From JADKBO01 sp037968395 (GTDB lineage: Bacteria; Bacteroidota; Bacteroidia; Chitinophagales; Saprospiraceae): a stretch of 14,250 nucleotides of DNA. How positions within the stretch are numbered: position 1 is the stretch's first letter; every line of letters starts with the position of its first letter. Below, in pieces: positions 6,920 through 14,212 of the stretch. The position numbers and the translations under genes are program-made. The DNA lies in the NCBI GenBank assembly GCA_037968395.1, contig JBBKVK010000345.1:1-14250 (forward strand), in the 5' to 3' direction. The notes under the pieces were generated by a model that worked only from the letters and a program-made list of their open reading frames with translations, was not told where the DNA came from and searched no databases.

Positions 6920-9037
6920 ATGAATTTTACAAAACGAATAGCGGATAAACTAGGCATACCAGAGTCTAAAGTCAGTAAAGTGCTAGACTTATCTGGGCAA
7001 GGCAATACGATACCATTCATAGCTCGATACCGAAAGGAGGCTACAGGCAGCTTGGACGAAGTGCAGATAGGGGATATTTTAACTGAGAATAAGCGGTTGA
7101 TAGACCTAGAGGCTCGTAAATTATCCATTCTAGAATCCATAAAAGAACAGGGAAAATTGACTCCAGAGCTGGAACGAAAGATCCTGGAATGCTTTGATAC
7201 CAATAAACTAGAAGACTTGTATTTGCCCTACAAGAAAAAACGAAAGACGAAAGCAGATATGGCTAGAGAGTTGGGCTTGGAGCCTTTGGCAAAGATGATT
7301 ATGGCCCAAAATGCTCAAGACATATACCACGCCGCCAAGCAATATACCAATAAAGACATAGGAGACAGTGATGCGGCTATTGCGATGGCTCTGGACATTG
7401 TCAAAGAATGGATTGCCGAAAACGATACATTCAGAGAGCGATTTAGAGAGACGTATAGGCGATATGGCGAGATCGCTTCAAAGGTGGTGAAGTCTAAAAA
7501 AGACGCTGCTGCAACTTATAGAGACTATTTCGATTTTAGTGAAAAACTAGATAGATGTCCATCACATAGATACCTTGCCATGATGCGGGGTGAGAGCGAA
7601 GGGTTCCTAAGGGTGAAGTTAAACATCGACGACGATAGAGCCATTGAATTCATCGAGGGCAGATACCTCAAACGGAATGGCTCCAATCCCGAACTGATCG
7701 CTGAGGCCTGCAAGGGAGCTTACAAGGATTACATCTCCCCAGGCGTAGAAAATCAGATTAGAAAGGAATACAAAGAACAAGCCGACGAAGAGGCAATCAA
7801 GGTATTTGCTAAAAACTTAGAACAATTGTTATTGGCTGCTCCATTAGGTACTAAGGCAGTATTGGCCATAGATCCAGGATTTAGAACAGGCTGTAAAGTC
7901 GCTTGTCTGGATGAAAATGGGACCTTCCTTAAGGATGCCGTCATTTATCCACATGAGCCACAGCTTAAGAAGACGGAAGCCGAAGGCATTATCCGTAAAC
8001 TGGTGGATGATTACAATGTCAAAGCGATCGCAATAGGCAATGGTACGGCATCAAGAGAGACCAAATCATGGATTGACAGCATCTCAGGCATGAACAGTGT
8101 GGAATCGTATGTGATCTCCGAAAGTGGCGCTTCTATCTACTCTGCTTCCGATGTGGCGAGAGAGGAGTTTCCAAATCTAGATTTGACGGTCAGAGGAGCT
8201 ATTTCTTTGGGTAGAAGATTGCTCGATCCGCTGTCAGAACTCGTGAAAGTGGATGCCAAATCCATAGGAGTGGGGCAGTACCAACATGATGTCAACCAGA
8301 CAAGGCTAAAAGAGTCATTGGATCAGTCGGTAATATCTTGTGTGAATAGGGTAGGCATAGACCTCAATACGACGGGATACCATCTGCTGAGTTATATATC
8401 AGGTCTTGGTCCGACGATTGCTAAAAATATCATAAGCTACCGATCTGAGTTGGGTGGTTTTACCGATAAAAACCAGTTGAAAGCTGTTCCAAGATTAGGC
8501 GATAAGGCATTTGAACAGTCCGCAGGATTTCTCCGAATCAGAGAGGCTGATAATCCATTGGATAATACAGGGATTCACCCAGAGAGTTATCATTTTGTAG
8601 ATCAAATAGCCGAAGACCTAGGCAAGCCAGTCGAGGAAATTATAGGCGATGGTAGTTTGGTGTCCAAGATCAATAAGTCAAAGTTGATCAATGCCCAGTT
8701 TGGTGCTGAGACACTCAAAGACATCTTATCAGAGCTAGCAAAGCCTGGACATGATCTTCGTGGTGTGGCTCAAGTATTTGAATTTGATAAAAACGTAAAA
8801 TCCATGGCCGATTTAAAAGTAGGGATGAAATTGCCAGGCATCGTGTCAAATATCACCAATTTCGGAGCATTCGTCAATGTAGGCGTAAAACAAGACGGTT
8901 TGGTACACATCTCCCAGATTTCGGGCAAACGGATCAACAGCCCGATGGATGTATTGAGTCTAGATCAAAAAGTATGGGTCAAGGTATTAGAAGTGGATAT
9001 AGCTAGAAACCGTATTAACTTGTCTATGAAAAACTAA
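6920..9037 (+). CDS. tex: Tex family RNA-binding transcription accessory protein
   Basis: The 705 residues match the Tex family in order and length (slightly shorter than the about 770 residues in E. coli, as usual for Bacteroidota). The N-terminal Tex region has the family signature GNTIPFIARYRKEATGSLDE near residue 30-47 and LEDLYLPYKKKRKTKA near 97. A YqgF/RNase H-like domain starts at about 312 (VLAIDPGFRTGCK). Helix-hairpin-helix repeats lie around 490-555 (LGPTIAKNIISYR, LKAVPRLGDKAFEQSAGFLRI). A C-terminal S1 domain occupies about 632-703 (GMKLPGIVSNITNFGAFVNVG, DGLVHISQIS, RINLSM). Tex binds RNA and influences transcription and expression of specific genes; its exact substrate is not settled. 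A TAnnTTTG box lies 31 bases upstream, and rlmA begins 5 bases after the stop, giving a likely two-gene operon. Confidence 0.96.
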   Translation: MNFTKRIADKLGIPESKVSKVLDLSGQGNTIPFIARYRKEATGSLDEVQIGDILTENKRLIDLEARKLSILESIKEQGKLTPELERKILECFDTNKLEDLYLPYKKKRKTKADMARELGLEPLAKMIMAQNAQDIYHAAKQYTNKDIGDSDAAIAMALDIVKEWIAENDTFRERFRETYRRYGEIASKVVKSKKDAAATYRDYFDFSEKLDRCPSHRYLAMMRGESEGFLRVKLNIDDDRAIEFIEGRYLKRNGSNPELIAEACKGAYKDYISPGVENQIRKEYKEQADEEAIKVFAKNLEQLLLAAPLGTKAVLAIDPGFRTGCKVACLDENGTFLKDAVIYPHEPQLKKTEAEGIIRKLVDDYNVKAIAIGNGTASRETKSWIDSISGMNSVESYVISESGASIYSASDVAREEFPNLDLTVRGAISLGRRLLDPLSELVKVDAKSIGVGQYQHDVNQTRLKESLDQSVISCVNRVGIDLNTTGYHLLSYISGLGPTIAKNIISYRSELGGFTDKNQLKAVPRLGDKAFEQSAGFLRIREADNPLDNTGIHPESYHFVDQIAEDLGKPVEEIIGDGSLVSKINKSKLINAQFGAETLKDILSELAKPGHDLRGVAQVFEFDKNVKSMADLKVGMKLPGIVSNITNFGAFVNVGVKQDGLVHISQISGKRINSPMDVLSLDQKVWVKVLEVDIARNRINLSMKN

Positions 9038-9042
9038 CGACC

Positions 9043-9864
9043 TTGAAGTTGCAACCAAATATCGCTTATTTGATTTGTCCATTTTGTGGCAATAGTCTAT
9101 CTATTGTAGAAAACGATAAGTCAATCAAATGCGAAAACAACCACACATTCGACATAGCAAAAGAAGGGTATGTTAACCTCTTACCTGTCAATAAGAAAAA
9201 CTCTCTTAATCCCGGTGATAATCCCGAAATGATCACTGCTAGAAGGTCTTTTTTACAAGAGGGCCATTATCAAAATCTGACTATTAAGATCAGTAATTTC
9301 ATAGAAAAAATAAGCTACAAAACCGCCCTAGATGTATGTTGTGGAGAAGGCTATTACACTTCAAGAGTATTCGATAAAGATGCTTCCGTTCTAGCATTCG
9401 ATATCTCTAAATCTGCCGTAAAGGTGGCCGCTAAAAAATACGCAGAACAATTCTTTTTTGTAGGCAGTGTATTTAATCTACCCATGCAACCAAAGTCCCA
9501 AGATTTACTTTTATCCATTTTTACCCCCATCTCCACCGAAGAATTCCAAAGAGTCCTATCAGAAAAGGGCCACATAATCATAGCCTCTGCCCACGAAGAC
9601 CATATGAAGGAAGTAGCAGAACTAATCTACGGCACTTTCAAGCCCCACACTTATCACCCAAAAGACAAACTCACTCCAACCTTCCAACTCTTAAAAGAAG
9701 AGCGGTTAACTTACACCATCAGCTTAAATAACAACACCTCCATCCTCAATATGCTAAAAATGACGCCATACTATTGGAGCGTTGACGAAGCCCAAAAATT
9801 ACTTTTCGAGCAATTGGAATCATTAGAGGTCACTTGTGATTTTAGAATTTCTGTTTTTGGCTAA
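9043..9864 (+). CDS. rlmA: 23S rRNA (guanine-N1)-methyltransferase, RlmA type
   Basis: The 273-residue protein has the RlmA architecture. An N-terminal zinc ribbon with C12, C15, C30 and H34 is followed by the diagnostic HTFDIAKEGYVNLLPV and NPGDNPEMITARRSFLQEGHY blocks, which align closely with E. coli RlmA. A SAM-dependent Rossmann domain follows with ALDVCCGEGYYTSRV (95-109; E. coli has GCGEGYY) and FDISKSAVKVAAKKY. Near the C-terminus is the conserved MTPYYW. The enzyme methylates N1 of a guanine in hairpin 35 of 23S rRNA (G745 or G748); which of the two cannot be decided here. The start is TTG at 9043, five bases after tex; no in-frame ATG occurs before residue 64, which is inside the conserved region, so a non-ATG start is required (TTG at 9049 is an alternative). 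The tight spacing suggests translational coupling to tex. Confidence 0.85.
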   Translation: MKLQPNIAYLICPFCGNSLSIVENDKSIKCENNHTFDIAKEGYVNLLPVNKKNSLNPGDNPEMITARRSFLQEGHYQNLTIKISNFIEKISYKTALDVCCGEGYYTSRVFDKDASVLAFDISKSAVKVAAKKYAEQFFFVGSVFNLPMQPKSQDLLLSIFTPISTEEFQRVLSEKGHIIIASAHEDHMKEVAELIYGTFKPHTYHPKDKLTPTFQLLKEERLTYTISLNNNTSILNMLKMTPYYWSVDEAQKLLFEQLESLEVTCDFRISVFG

Positions 9865-10036
9865 TTGGCGTTTTAGCATATTACGGGGAGCTATGTAACG
9901 AGATTTTTGTTTATCGGCTACGCCTCTGTTTATTGGGTCTTCTACCTCCTGTTTAATCGTTTAGCTTGTTATTAATCCACCGCTTTTTTTCATCCTCTTC
10001 GACTCCGCTCAGAGCATAGCTTAAGGGTCGGGGAAA
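9865..10036. other. Intergenic junction between convergent operons, with repeat-like debris
   Basis: No gene is supported. CTTGTTATTAAT occurs at 9965-9976 and again at 10106-10117 as a direct repeat. TCTTCGACTCCGCTCAGAGC at 9996-10015 resembles a short dispersed intergenic sequence (TTCGACTCCGCTCAG) I associate with Bacteroidota genomes. CCGCTTTTTTT at 9979-9989 could terminate tex-rlmA transcription, but I see no good stem in front of it. Confidence 0.4.
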
Positions 10037-10065
10037 GAAAAAAATTATTAGCTCTTAAGCAATAA
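10034..10065 (-). terminator. Candidate intrinsic terminator of the minus-strand operon
   Basis: Read on the minus strand, TTATT-GCT, loop TAAG, AGC-(T)-AATAA form an 8-bp stem with one bulged base (10045-10065), followed directly by TTTTTTTCTTT (10034-10044). It lies about 95 bases beyond the glycosyltransferase stop. The stem is AT-rich, so it would be weak. Confidence 0.4.
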
Positions 10066-10160
10066 CCCATTTACATTCGTGACGACCTCAATAGTCCAAT
10101 GCGGACTTGTTATTAATTTATCATTTTAGGTACAGAGTACCGCAACACCTTCCTACATCG

Positions 10161-11147
10161 CTAGGTAAACCAATAAAAACTGCACCCATTACTCCGTCCA
10201 ACAACCTCCTCAATTTCCTGATCAGCACTCTTTGCACTAATAGATATAATAATCTGACAATCCTTGGATCCACTAATAAGCTTATAATCCTTAAGGATTA
10301 CACCGTAAATATCCTTTCCGATTTTAGAATCATTATCACAATACCAATCGAATACAACTCCATGATCAACTAAGGATTTGGCAATCGCTTTCCCTTTTCG
10401 CCCTGCTCCCCAAAGCAATAGAGGTGTATCTAAATCTTGAGAGATAAAGTGCTTTACTTTTAAGTCCGTAAATTTGTTGTCAGAATAATTATCATCTACT
10501 CTCGAACTCCGAGAGCTGTAGTCTCTCCAATAGTGCAATACTTGACTAATGCCTGCAACCTGCAAGCCTGCTTTGCGAAAACGGAAGGCAAGGTCATAGT
10601 CCTCTGGATAAATGTCTGAATTGAAGCCACCACATTTTTCGAAATCGGCCCTTGATATCATCCAACAAGGAGAAGGGATGCTACATTCTTTATAGATTTC
10701 ATCAAAGTTGGTCCCTGATGATGTAAGGTCATTGAGCCAGTTTTCATACCGTTTATAGCCTTCACCAAGAGTTTCGTCATGAAAGTATTTTACTAAGCCT
10801 ACCACTATATGATTACGACCTTTTGCCTCCAAACGATTCACCATTAATTCCAATTTATCGAGCGACATAATATCGTCAGAGTCCATCCTAGTGATATAAG
10901 ACCCATAAGAGTTGTGATAAGCTAGCTGGAGTGCTGATATGATGCCATGGCCTATATTCTTAAATAGTTTTATTCTGGAGTCAGTTTTGCTGTACTCATT
11001 TATTATGTCCCAACTTTTATCAGTGGAGTGATCGTCTACGACCAATAATTCCCAATCACTATATGTCTGATCGACTATAGAATCTAAGCACTCTCTGAGG
11101 AATTGACTGGTATTTTTGACAGGCATTACTATGCTGACGAGTGTCAT
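10161..11147 (-). CDS. Family 2 glycosyltransferase with C-terminal Rossmann-like domain
   Basis: Residues 1 to about 225 are a GT2 (GT-A fold) glycosyltransferase: VSIVMPVKN at the N-terminus, LLVVDDHSTD with D38-D39, the metal-binding MDSDD at 88-92, and the acceptor-side PEDYDLAFRFRKAG at 181-194 (the ED motif). Residues about 242-328 form a second domain that opens with LLLWGAGRKGKAIAKSL, a glycine-rich nucleotide-binding turn like those of Rossmann folds, followed by FDWYCDNDSKIGKDIYGV. Similar two-domain proteins are familiar from Bacteroidota, but I know of no assigned function for the C-terminal part. No membrane helices are seen, so it is likely cytoplasmic. It is the last gene of the minus-strand operon, 24 bases after the TRAP binding protein. 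It probably adds a sugar to a surface glycan or lipid; donor and acceptor are unknown, and it is not in a recognisable polysaccharide cluster. Confidence 0.85.
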   Translation of the reverse strand: MTLVSIVMPVKNTSQFLRECLDSIVDQTYSDWELLVVDDHSTDKSWDIINEYSKTDSRIKLFKNIGHGIISALQLAYHNSYGSYITRMDSDDIMSLDKLELMVNRLEAKGRNHIVVGLVKYFHDETLGEGYKRYENWLNDLTSSGTNFDEIYKECSIPSPCWMISRADFEKCGGFNSDIYPEDYDLAFRFRKAGLQVAGISQVLHYWRDYSSRSSRVDDNYSDNKFTDLKVKHFISQDLDTPLLLWGAGRKGKAIAKSLVDHGVVFDWYCDNDSKIGKDIYGVILKDYKLISGSKDCQIIISISAKSADQEIEEVVGRSNGCSFYWFT

Positions 11148-11171
11148 AAAATTATTAGATTTCGATGTTTA

Positions 11172-12281
11172 TTACAGGGTGTCGTAATACAGTTTTTCAG
11201 AATATGCCGACCATTTACTGATTTTAGTCTTAAAGGTAGAAAAGGATTCATAAACCTTAGCAGTAAAAGGGTCATTTGCCGCTAGTTCGGATAAAACAGA
11301 CTTGGTGTGGCCTTTCAACCCTTCGATCACTTCTTTGTTAAATGTCCTTACATTTACACCTTCTGCTATTAATTTCTGTAAGTATTCATTATTCTTCGCT
11401 TCAAACTCTGATAGGGATGCTACGTTAAATCTTGCGGCGGCTGTTTCAATTATTGTTTGCAGGTGCTTTGGTAGGTCGTAGAATGCCTTTTTGTTAATCA
11501 TAAATTCTAATACAGAGCCTGGCTCATGCCATCCTGGAGCGTAGTAATATTTTGCAATCTCGTGAAATCCCATGATATAATCGTGGTAAGGTCCGATCCA
11601 TTCTGTAGCATCTATGACACCTCGTTCTAAGTTAGAATATATTTCAGACCCAGCACTAAGTACTGGAGTTCCGCCTGCTCTTTCAAGGACTTTTGCACCA
11701 ATACCAGGGATTCTCATTTTAAGCCCTTTGAAGTCTTCCATGGTATTGATTTCTCTATTAAACCAACCTGCCATTTGTACCCCAGTATTGCCACCAACCA
11801 ATGGTTTTAAGCCATATTGATCGTACATTTCTGTCCAAAGTTCTAATCCTCCCCCATAGTAAAGCCAAGCATTCATCTGCTGAGCATTCATTCCAAAAGG
11901 AACGGATGTAAAAAAGGAAGCAGCAGGATTTCGTCCAGCCCAATAATAACTTGCACTACTTGCCATCTCAACGGCACCACCCGATACGGCATCAAAACAT
12001 TGTAAAGCTGGGATTAACTCACCTCCACCATACACTTTGATTTCCATTTGACCTTGCGACATCTCCTTTACCCATTGGGCAAATCGAGTACAGCCTTCCC
12101 CTAATACAGGAAAGTTAGGAGGCCAAGTAGTAGCTAGTTTCCATTTATATTTTTTATTTGAATTTATATTAAATCCCGCTTCAGTTGCAGTTTCATTGGC
12201 ACAACTACCCAAGGTGAGAAGTCCACCTGCTGCTAAAGCACTCGTTTTTATAAAGGATTTTCTATCAATCTTTTTTGGCAT
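11172..12281 (-). CDS. TRAP-type solute-binding lipoprotein (DctP family)
   Basis: TRAP transporters use an extracytoplasmic binding protein to deliver organic acids to a DctQM permease driven by ion gradients. This 369-residue protein starts with DRKSFIKTSALAAGGLL, a Tat-like signal with RK in place of RR, ending in a lipobox LGSC (C27), so it is probably a lipoprotein. The mature part fits the DctP fold: KWKLATTWPPNFPVLGEG, YGGGELIPALQCFDAVSGG, GVQMAGWFNREI (Q169), LKMRIPG with the conserved carboxylate-binding Arg at R190, and DATEWIGPYHD (E227, W228). The last motif and the Q/R/E/W set resemble the alpha-keto acid binding subgroup typified by TakP, suggesting a 2-oxo acid or related monocarboxylate ligand; this is inference. 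No permease gene lies next to it. It begins 3 bases after pssA and is followed by a glycosyltransferase. Confidence 0.88.
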   Translation of the reverse strand: MPKKIDRKSFIKTSALAAGGLLTLGSCANETATEAGFNINSNKKYKWKLATTWPPNFPVLGEGCTRFAQWVKEMSQGQMEIKVYGGGELIPALQCFDAVSGGAVEMASSASYYWAGRNPAASFFTSVPFGMNAQQMNAWLYYGGGLELWTEMYDQYGLKPLVGGNTGVQMAGWFNREINTMEDFKGLKMRIPGIGAKVLERAGGTPVLSAGSEIYSNLERGVIDATEWIGPYHDYIMGFHEIAKYYYAPGWHEPGSVLEFMINKKAFYDLPKHLQTIIETAAARFNVASLSEFEAKNNEYLQKLIAEGVNVRTFNKEVIEGLKGHTKSVLSELAANDPFTAKVYESFSTFKTKISKWSAYSEKLYYDTL

Positions 12282-12284
12282 GCA

Positions 12285-12986
12285 TTACAGTTTTCTACGT
12301 GTAGATTGCAATATAGATAAAAAGATAAACATGATAACTGTCAATGGAATAGCTAGCTTATTGTCAAATAATAGAAGCACAATAAATGAAGCAAAAAGGA
12401 TGATCTGGTACCTGTTTTTAATAAACGGCTTTTCTAATCCTTTTAAAGAGAACATCTTTAAAGTTGAAAGCATTAATAATCCGAAAATTATTGGTATTAT
12501 AAAATAGATTATTGGACTTTTCATAGCATTGACTATCAAGTCATTTTGGTAATGTACAGCTAAGAAAATACCGATATAAAAAAAGGCATTCGCAGGAGTA
12601 GGTAACCCTTGAAAATAGTCATAACTTGGTAAAATATTAAATTTTGCCAATCTCAAACCACTTGCTACTGCAATTAATACAGCAGGAATCATAAACCATA
12701 ATGAAGTATTTGGGGCAAGTAAGAAATACAAATATGCTGGAGCAACTCCAAAACTGACCAAATCAGCCAAAGAATCTAGTTCCTTACCCAAATCTGACTG
12801 TGCATTAAGTTTTCTAGCTAAATAACCATCCAAAGTGTCGAAAAGCATGCTAAATAAGAGTAGCACCGAACACAAATAGAAGTTGATTTTAGTAGTTCCC
12901 ATTGGATTGGCTAATATAATTGCCATAAATCCGAAAGACAAATTTAGGGATGTAAAGAAACTAGGTATGTACTTTTTAATATTCAA
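12285..12986 (-). CDS. pssA: CDP-diacylglycerol-serine O-phosphatidyltransferase
   Basis: This integral membrane enzyme makes phosphatidylserine from CDP-diacylglycerol and serine, the first step to phosphatidylethanolamine. The CDP-alcohol phosphatidyltransferase motif DGxxAR-x8-G-x3-D-x3-D is complete: D53, G54, A57, R58, G67, D71 and D75. The N-terminal KKYIPSFFTSLNLSFGF and the following LVSFGVAPA are typical of the PssA branch, as opposed to PgsA. The remaining 233 residues are mostly hydrophobic helices (around 36-50, 83-110, 130-150, 158-174, 189-225), in keeping with a 6-8 helix membrane protein of normal length. It starts 12 bases after the rhomboid gene and ends 3 bases before the TRAP binding protein, within one minus-strand operon. 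No phosphatidylserine decarboxylase gene is in view. Confidence 0.93.
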   Translation of the reverse strand: MNIKKYIPSFFTSLNLSFGFMAIILANPMGTTKINFYLCSVLLLFSMLFDTLDGYLARKLNAQSDLGKELDSLADLVSFGVAPAYLYFLLAPNTSLWFMIPAVLIAVASGLRLAKFNILPSYDYFQGLPTPANAFFYIGIFLAVHYQNDLIVNAMKSPIIYFIIPIIFGLLMLSTLKMFSLKGLEKPFIKNRYQIILFASFIVLLLFDNKLAIPLTVIMFIFLSILQSTRRKL

Positions 12987-12998
12987 TTAGGACCAATT

Positions 12999-13619
12999 TT
13001 ACTGCAAGATAGAAGTTAGTTCGTTAATAAAATCGAATATCAACTCTTTTTTCATCAAAGCTGTGAATAAAAAACCTGCGATTGCTCCATAAAAGTGAGC
13101 ATCATGATCGATCATATCGTTTAATTTTCTAGAAGCATAATTGGAATACCATAAGTACAAAACACCAAACACAATGGCTGGAATTGGTAAGAAAAAGTAC
13201 AGCTCCAGCCAACTTAAAGGGCTAAAAAGGATATAGGAGAACAAAACCCCTGATGTTGCACCAGATGCCCCAATTGCACTATACCTAGGGTTGTCTTGGT
13301 TTTTAAGATAGGAAGGGATATTGGCTAATACTATGATGAATAAATAAAACGCAACATAGATTATACTCCCCGGGACCGTACCATGTATCTCTTTAAACGC
13401 CTGTTCGATATATTCACCAAATCCATAGAGGACAAACATATTGACAAACAAATGGAATACATCCCCATGCACAAACCCAGCTGTCAACATTCTATAATAC
13501 TCTTTATTGTTTTTTTCGGCAACGGGGTAGTGAGCTAGTTTCCTAAGGATGTCAGGATTGTTAAAAGCCAACACTGAGATCAAGCAGGTTAACAATATAA
13601 TAAACAAAGTTAAACTCAT
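12999..13619 (-). CDS. Rhomboid family intramembrane serine protease
   Basis: Rhomboids cleave membrane proteins inside or near the lipid bilayer. This 206-residue protein has the catalytic elements: HLFVNMFVLYGFG with H56 and N60 in the HxxxN helix, GASGATSG with the nucleophile S119, and HDAHFYGAIAGF with the second dyad residue H175. The LTAGFVHGD segment at 45-53 is the usual entry to the active-site helix. Five to six hydrophobic helices are visible, the compact bacterial form without extra domains. It overlaps the end of rlmH by four bases (ATGA), so translation is likely coupled, and is followed 12 bases later by pssA. The substrate is unknown; the operon does not point to one, though two of the following genes encode a membrane enzyme and a lipoprotein. 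Confidence 0.9.
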   Translation of the reverse strand: MSLTLFIILLTCLISVLAFNNPDILRKLAHYPVAEKNNKEYYRMLTAGFVHGDVFHLFVNMFVLYGFGEYIEQAFKEIHGTVPGSIIYVAFYLFIIVLANIPSYLKNQDNPRYSAIGASGATSGVLFSYILFSPLSWLELYFFLPIPAIVFGVLYLWYSNYASRKLNDMIDHDAHFYGAIAGFLFTALMKKELIFDFINELTSILQ

Positions 13620-14083
13620 TCGTTGTGGTATTTTTCGTTTCTTAATATAGTATAAGCTCGGTACAGTTGTTCGTAGAAAAACAAACGAATCATCTGGTGT
13701 GAAAATGTCATTTTGGACAAAGATAGTTTTTGATTTGCTCTTGCATACATTTCAGCACTAAATCCAAATGCACCACCGATTACAAATACAATTTTTCGAG
13801 TACCTCTTACTTGATGTTCCTCTATGTAATTACTAAAATCTATAGACCCATACTGCTGTCCAACTTCATCTAATAATACCAAGAAATCGTCATTTTCTAT
13901 TTTTGATAATATATCCTTTCCTTCCTTTGTTTTTAGGTCAGAGGTATTGGCAAACTTCTTCACATCCTTCAACTCTACTACCTCACATTGGCAGTAATGC
14001 TTTAGCCTTTTAGCGTAGATTCCTATGCCTTGGGTCAAATACTTTTCATTGGTTTTGCCAATCCAGATAAGGGTAATTTTCAA
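13616..14083 (-). CDS. rlmH: 23S rRNA (pseudouridine1915-N3)-methyltransferase
   Basis: RlmH is a SPOUT-class methyltransferase that methylates N3 of pseudouridine 1915 in helix 69 of 23S rRNA on assembled ribosomes. The sequence shows KITLIWIGKTNEKYLTQGIGIYAKRL at the N-terminus, LVLLDEVGQQYGSIDF, the SAM-binding knot segment FVIGGAFGFS, and the family's strongly conserved end SLSKMTFSHQMIRLFFYEQLYRAYTILRN-x-x-YH. I place the start at the TTG at 14083, which gives 155 residues, the same as the E. coli enzyme. A longer frame with a TTG at 14113 adds ten residues with no family match, and that codon lies inside the putative -7 box. The stop overlaps the rhomboid start by four bases; rlmH is the first gene of the five-gene minus-strand unit. 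Confidence 0.93.
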   Translation of the reverse strand: MKITLIWIGKTNEKYLTQGIGIYAKRLKHYCQCEVVELKDVKKFANTSDLKTKEGKDILSKIENDDFLVLLDEVGQQYGSIDFSNYIEEHQVRGTRKIVFVIGGAFGFSAEMYARANQKLSLSKMTFSHQMIRLFFYEQLYRAYTILRNEKYHNE

Positions 14084-14110
14084 ATTATAAGTTAAGTACA
14101 AATAAGAGCG

Positions 14111-14118
14111 CAAAAGTA
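14111..14118 (-). promoter_or_regulatory. Candidate -7 box (TACTTTTG, minus strand) for the rlmH operon
   Basis: Read on the minus strand, TACTTTTG matches TAnnTTTG exactly and lies 27 bases before the proposed rlmH TTG start, implying a leader of about 20 bases. No -33 TTG is visible at the standard distance. Confidence 0.5.
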
Positions 14119-14170
14119 AGGATAATTTGCTAGAATGATTGGCCTATTAGAAAACTTATTAGTATCTGGT

Positions 14171-14212
14171 TGTAACCTTTCATGTGGTTCATGAGCCTAC
14201 AAGCATCTAATA
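14171..14212 (+). promoter_or_regulatory. ECF-sigma-like promoter sequence pointing out of the window
   Basis: TGTAACC (14171-14177) and CATCTAATA (14204-14212) resemble the -35 and -10 elements that I associate with ECF-type sigma promoters in Bacteroidota. The spacing between TGTAAC and CATC is 27 bases, about ten longer than the usual 16 or so, so one of the two elements may be accidental. The gene it would serve lies beyond position 14250. Confidence 0.3.

Noticed and set aside
10129..10141. GGTAC-AGA-GTACC hairpin just after the glycosyltransferase stop
   Set aside because: Five-bp stem with no T tract on the relevant strand; the structure at 10034-10065 is the better terminator candidate.
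10107..10373. Open frame of 88 codons on the + strand
   Set aside because: It lies mostly antisense to the 3' end of the glycosyltransferase, has no recognisable domain and an unlikely composition.
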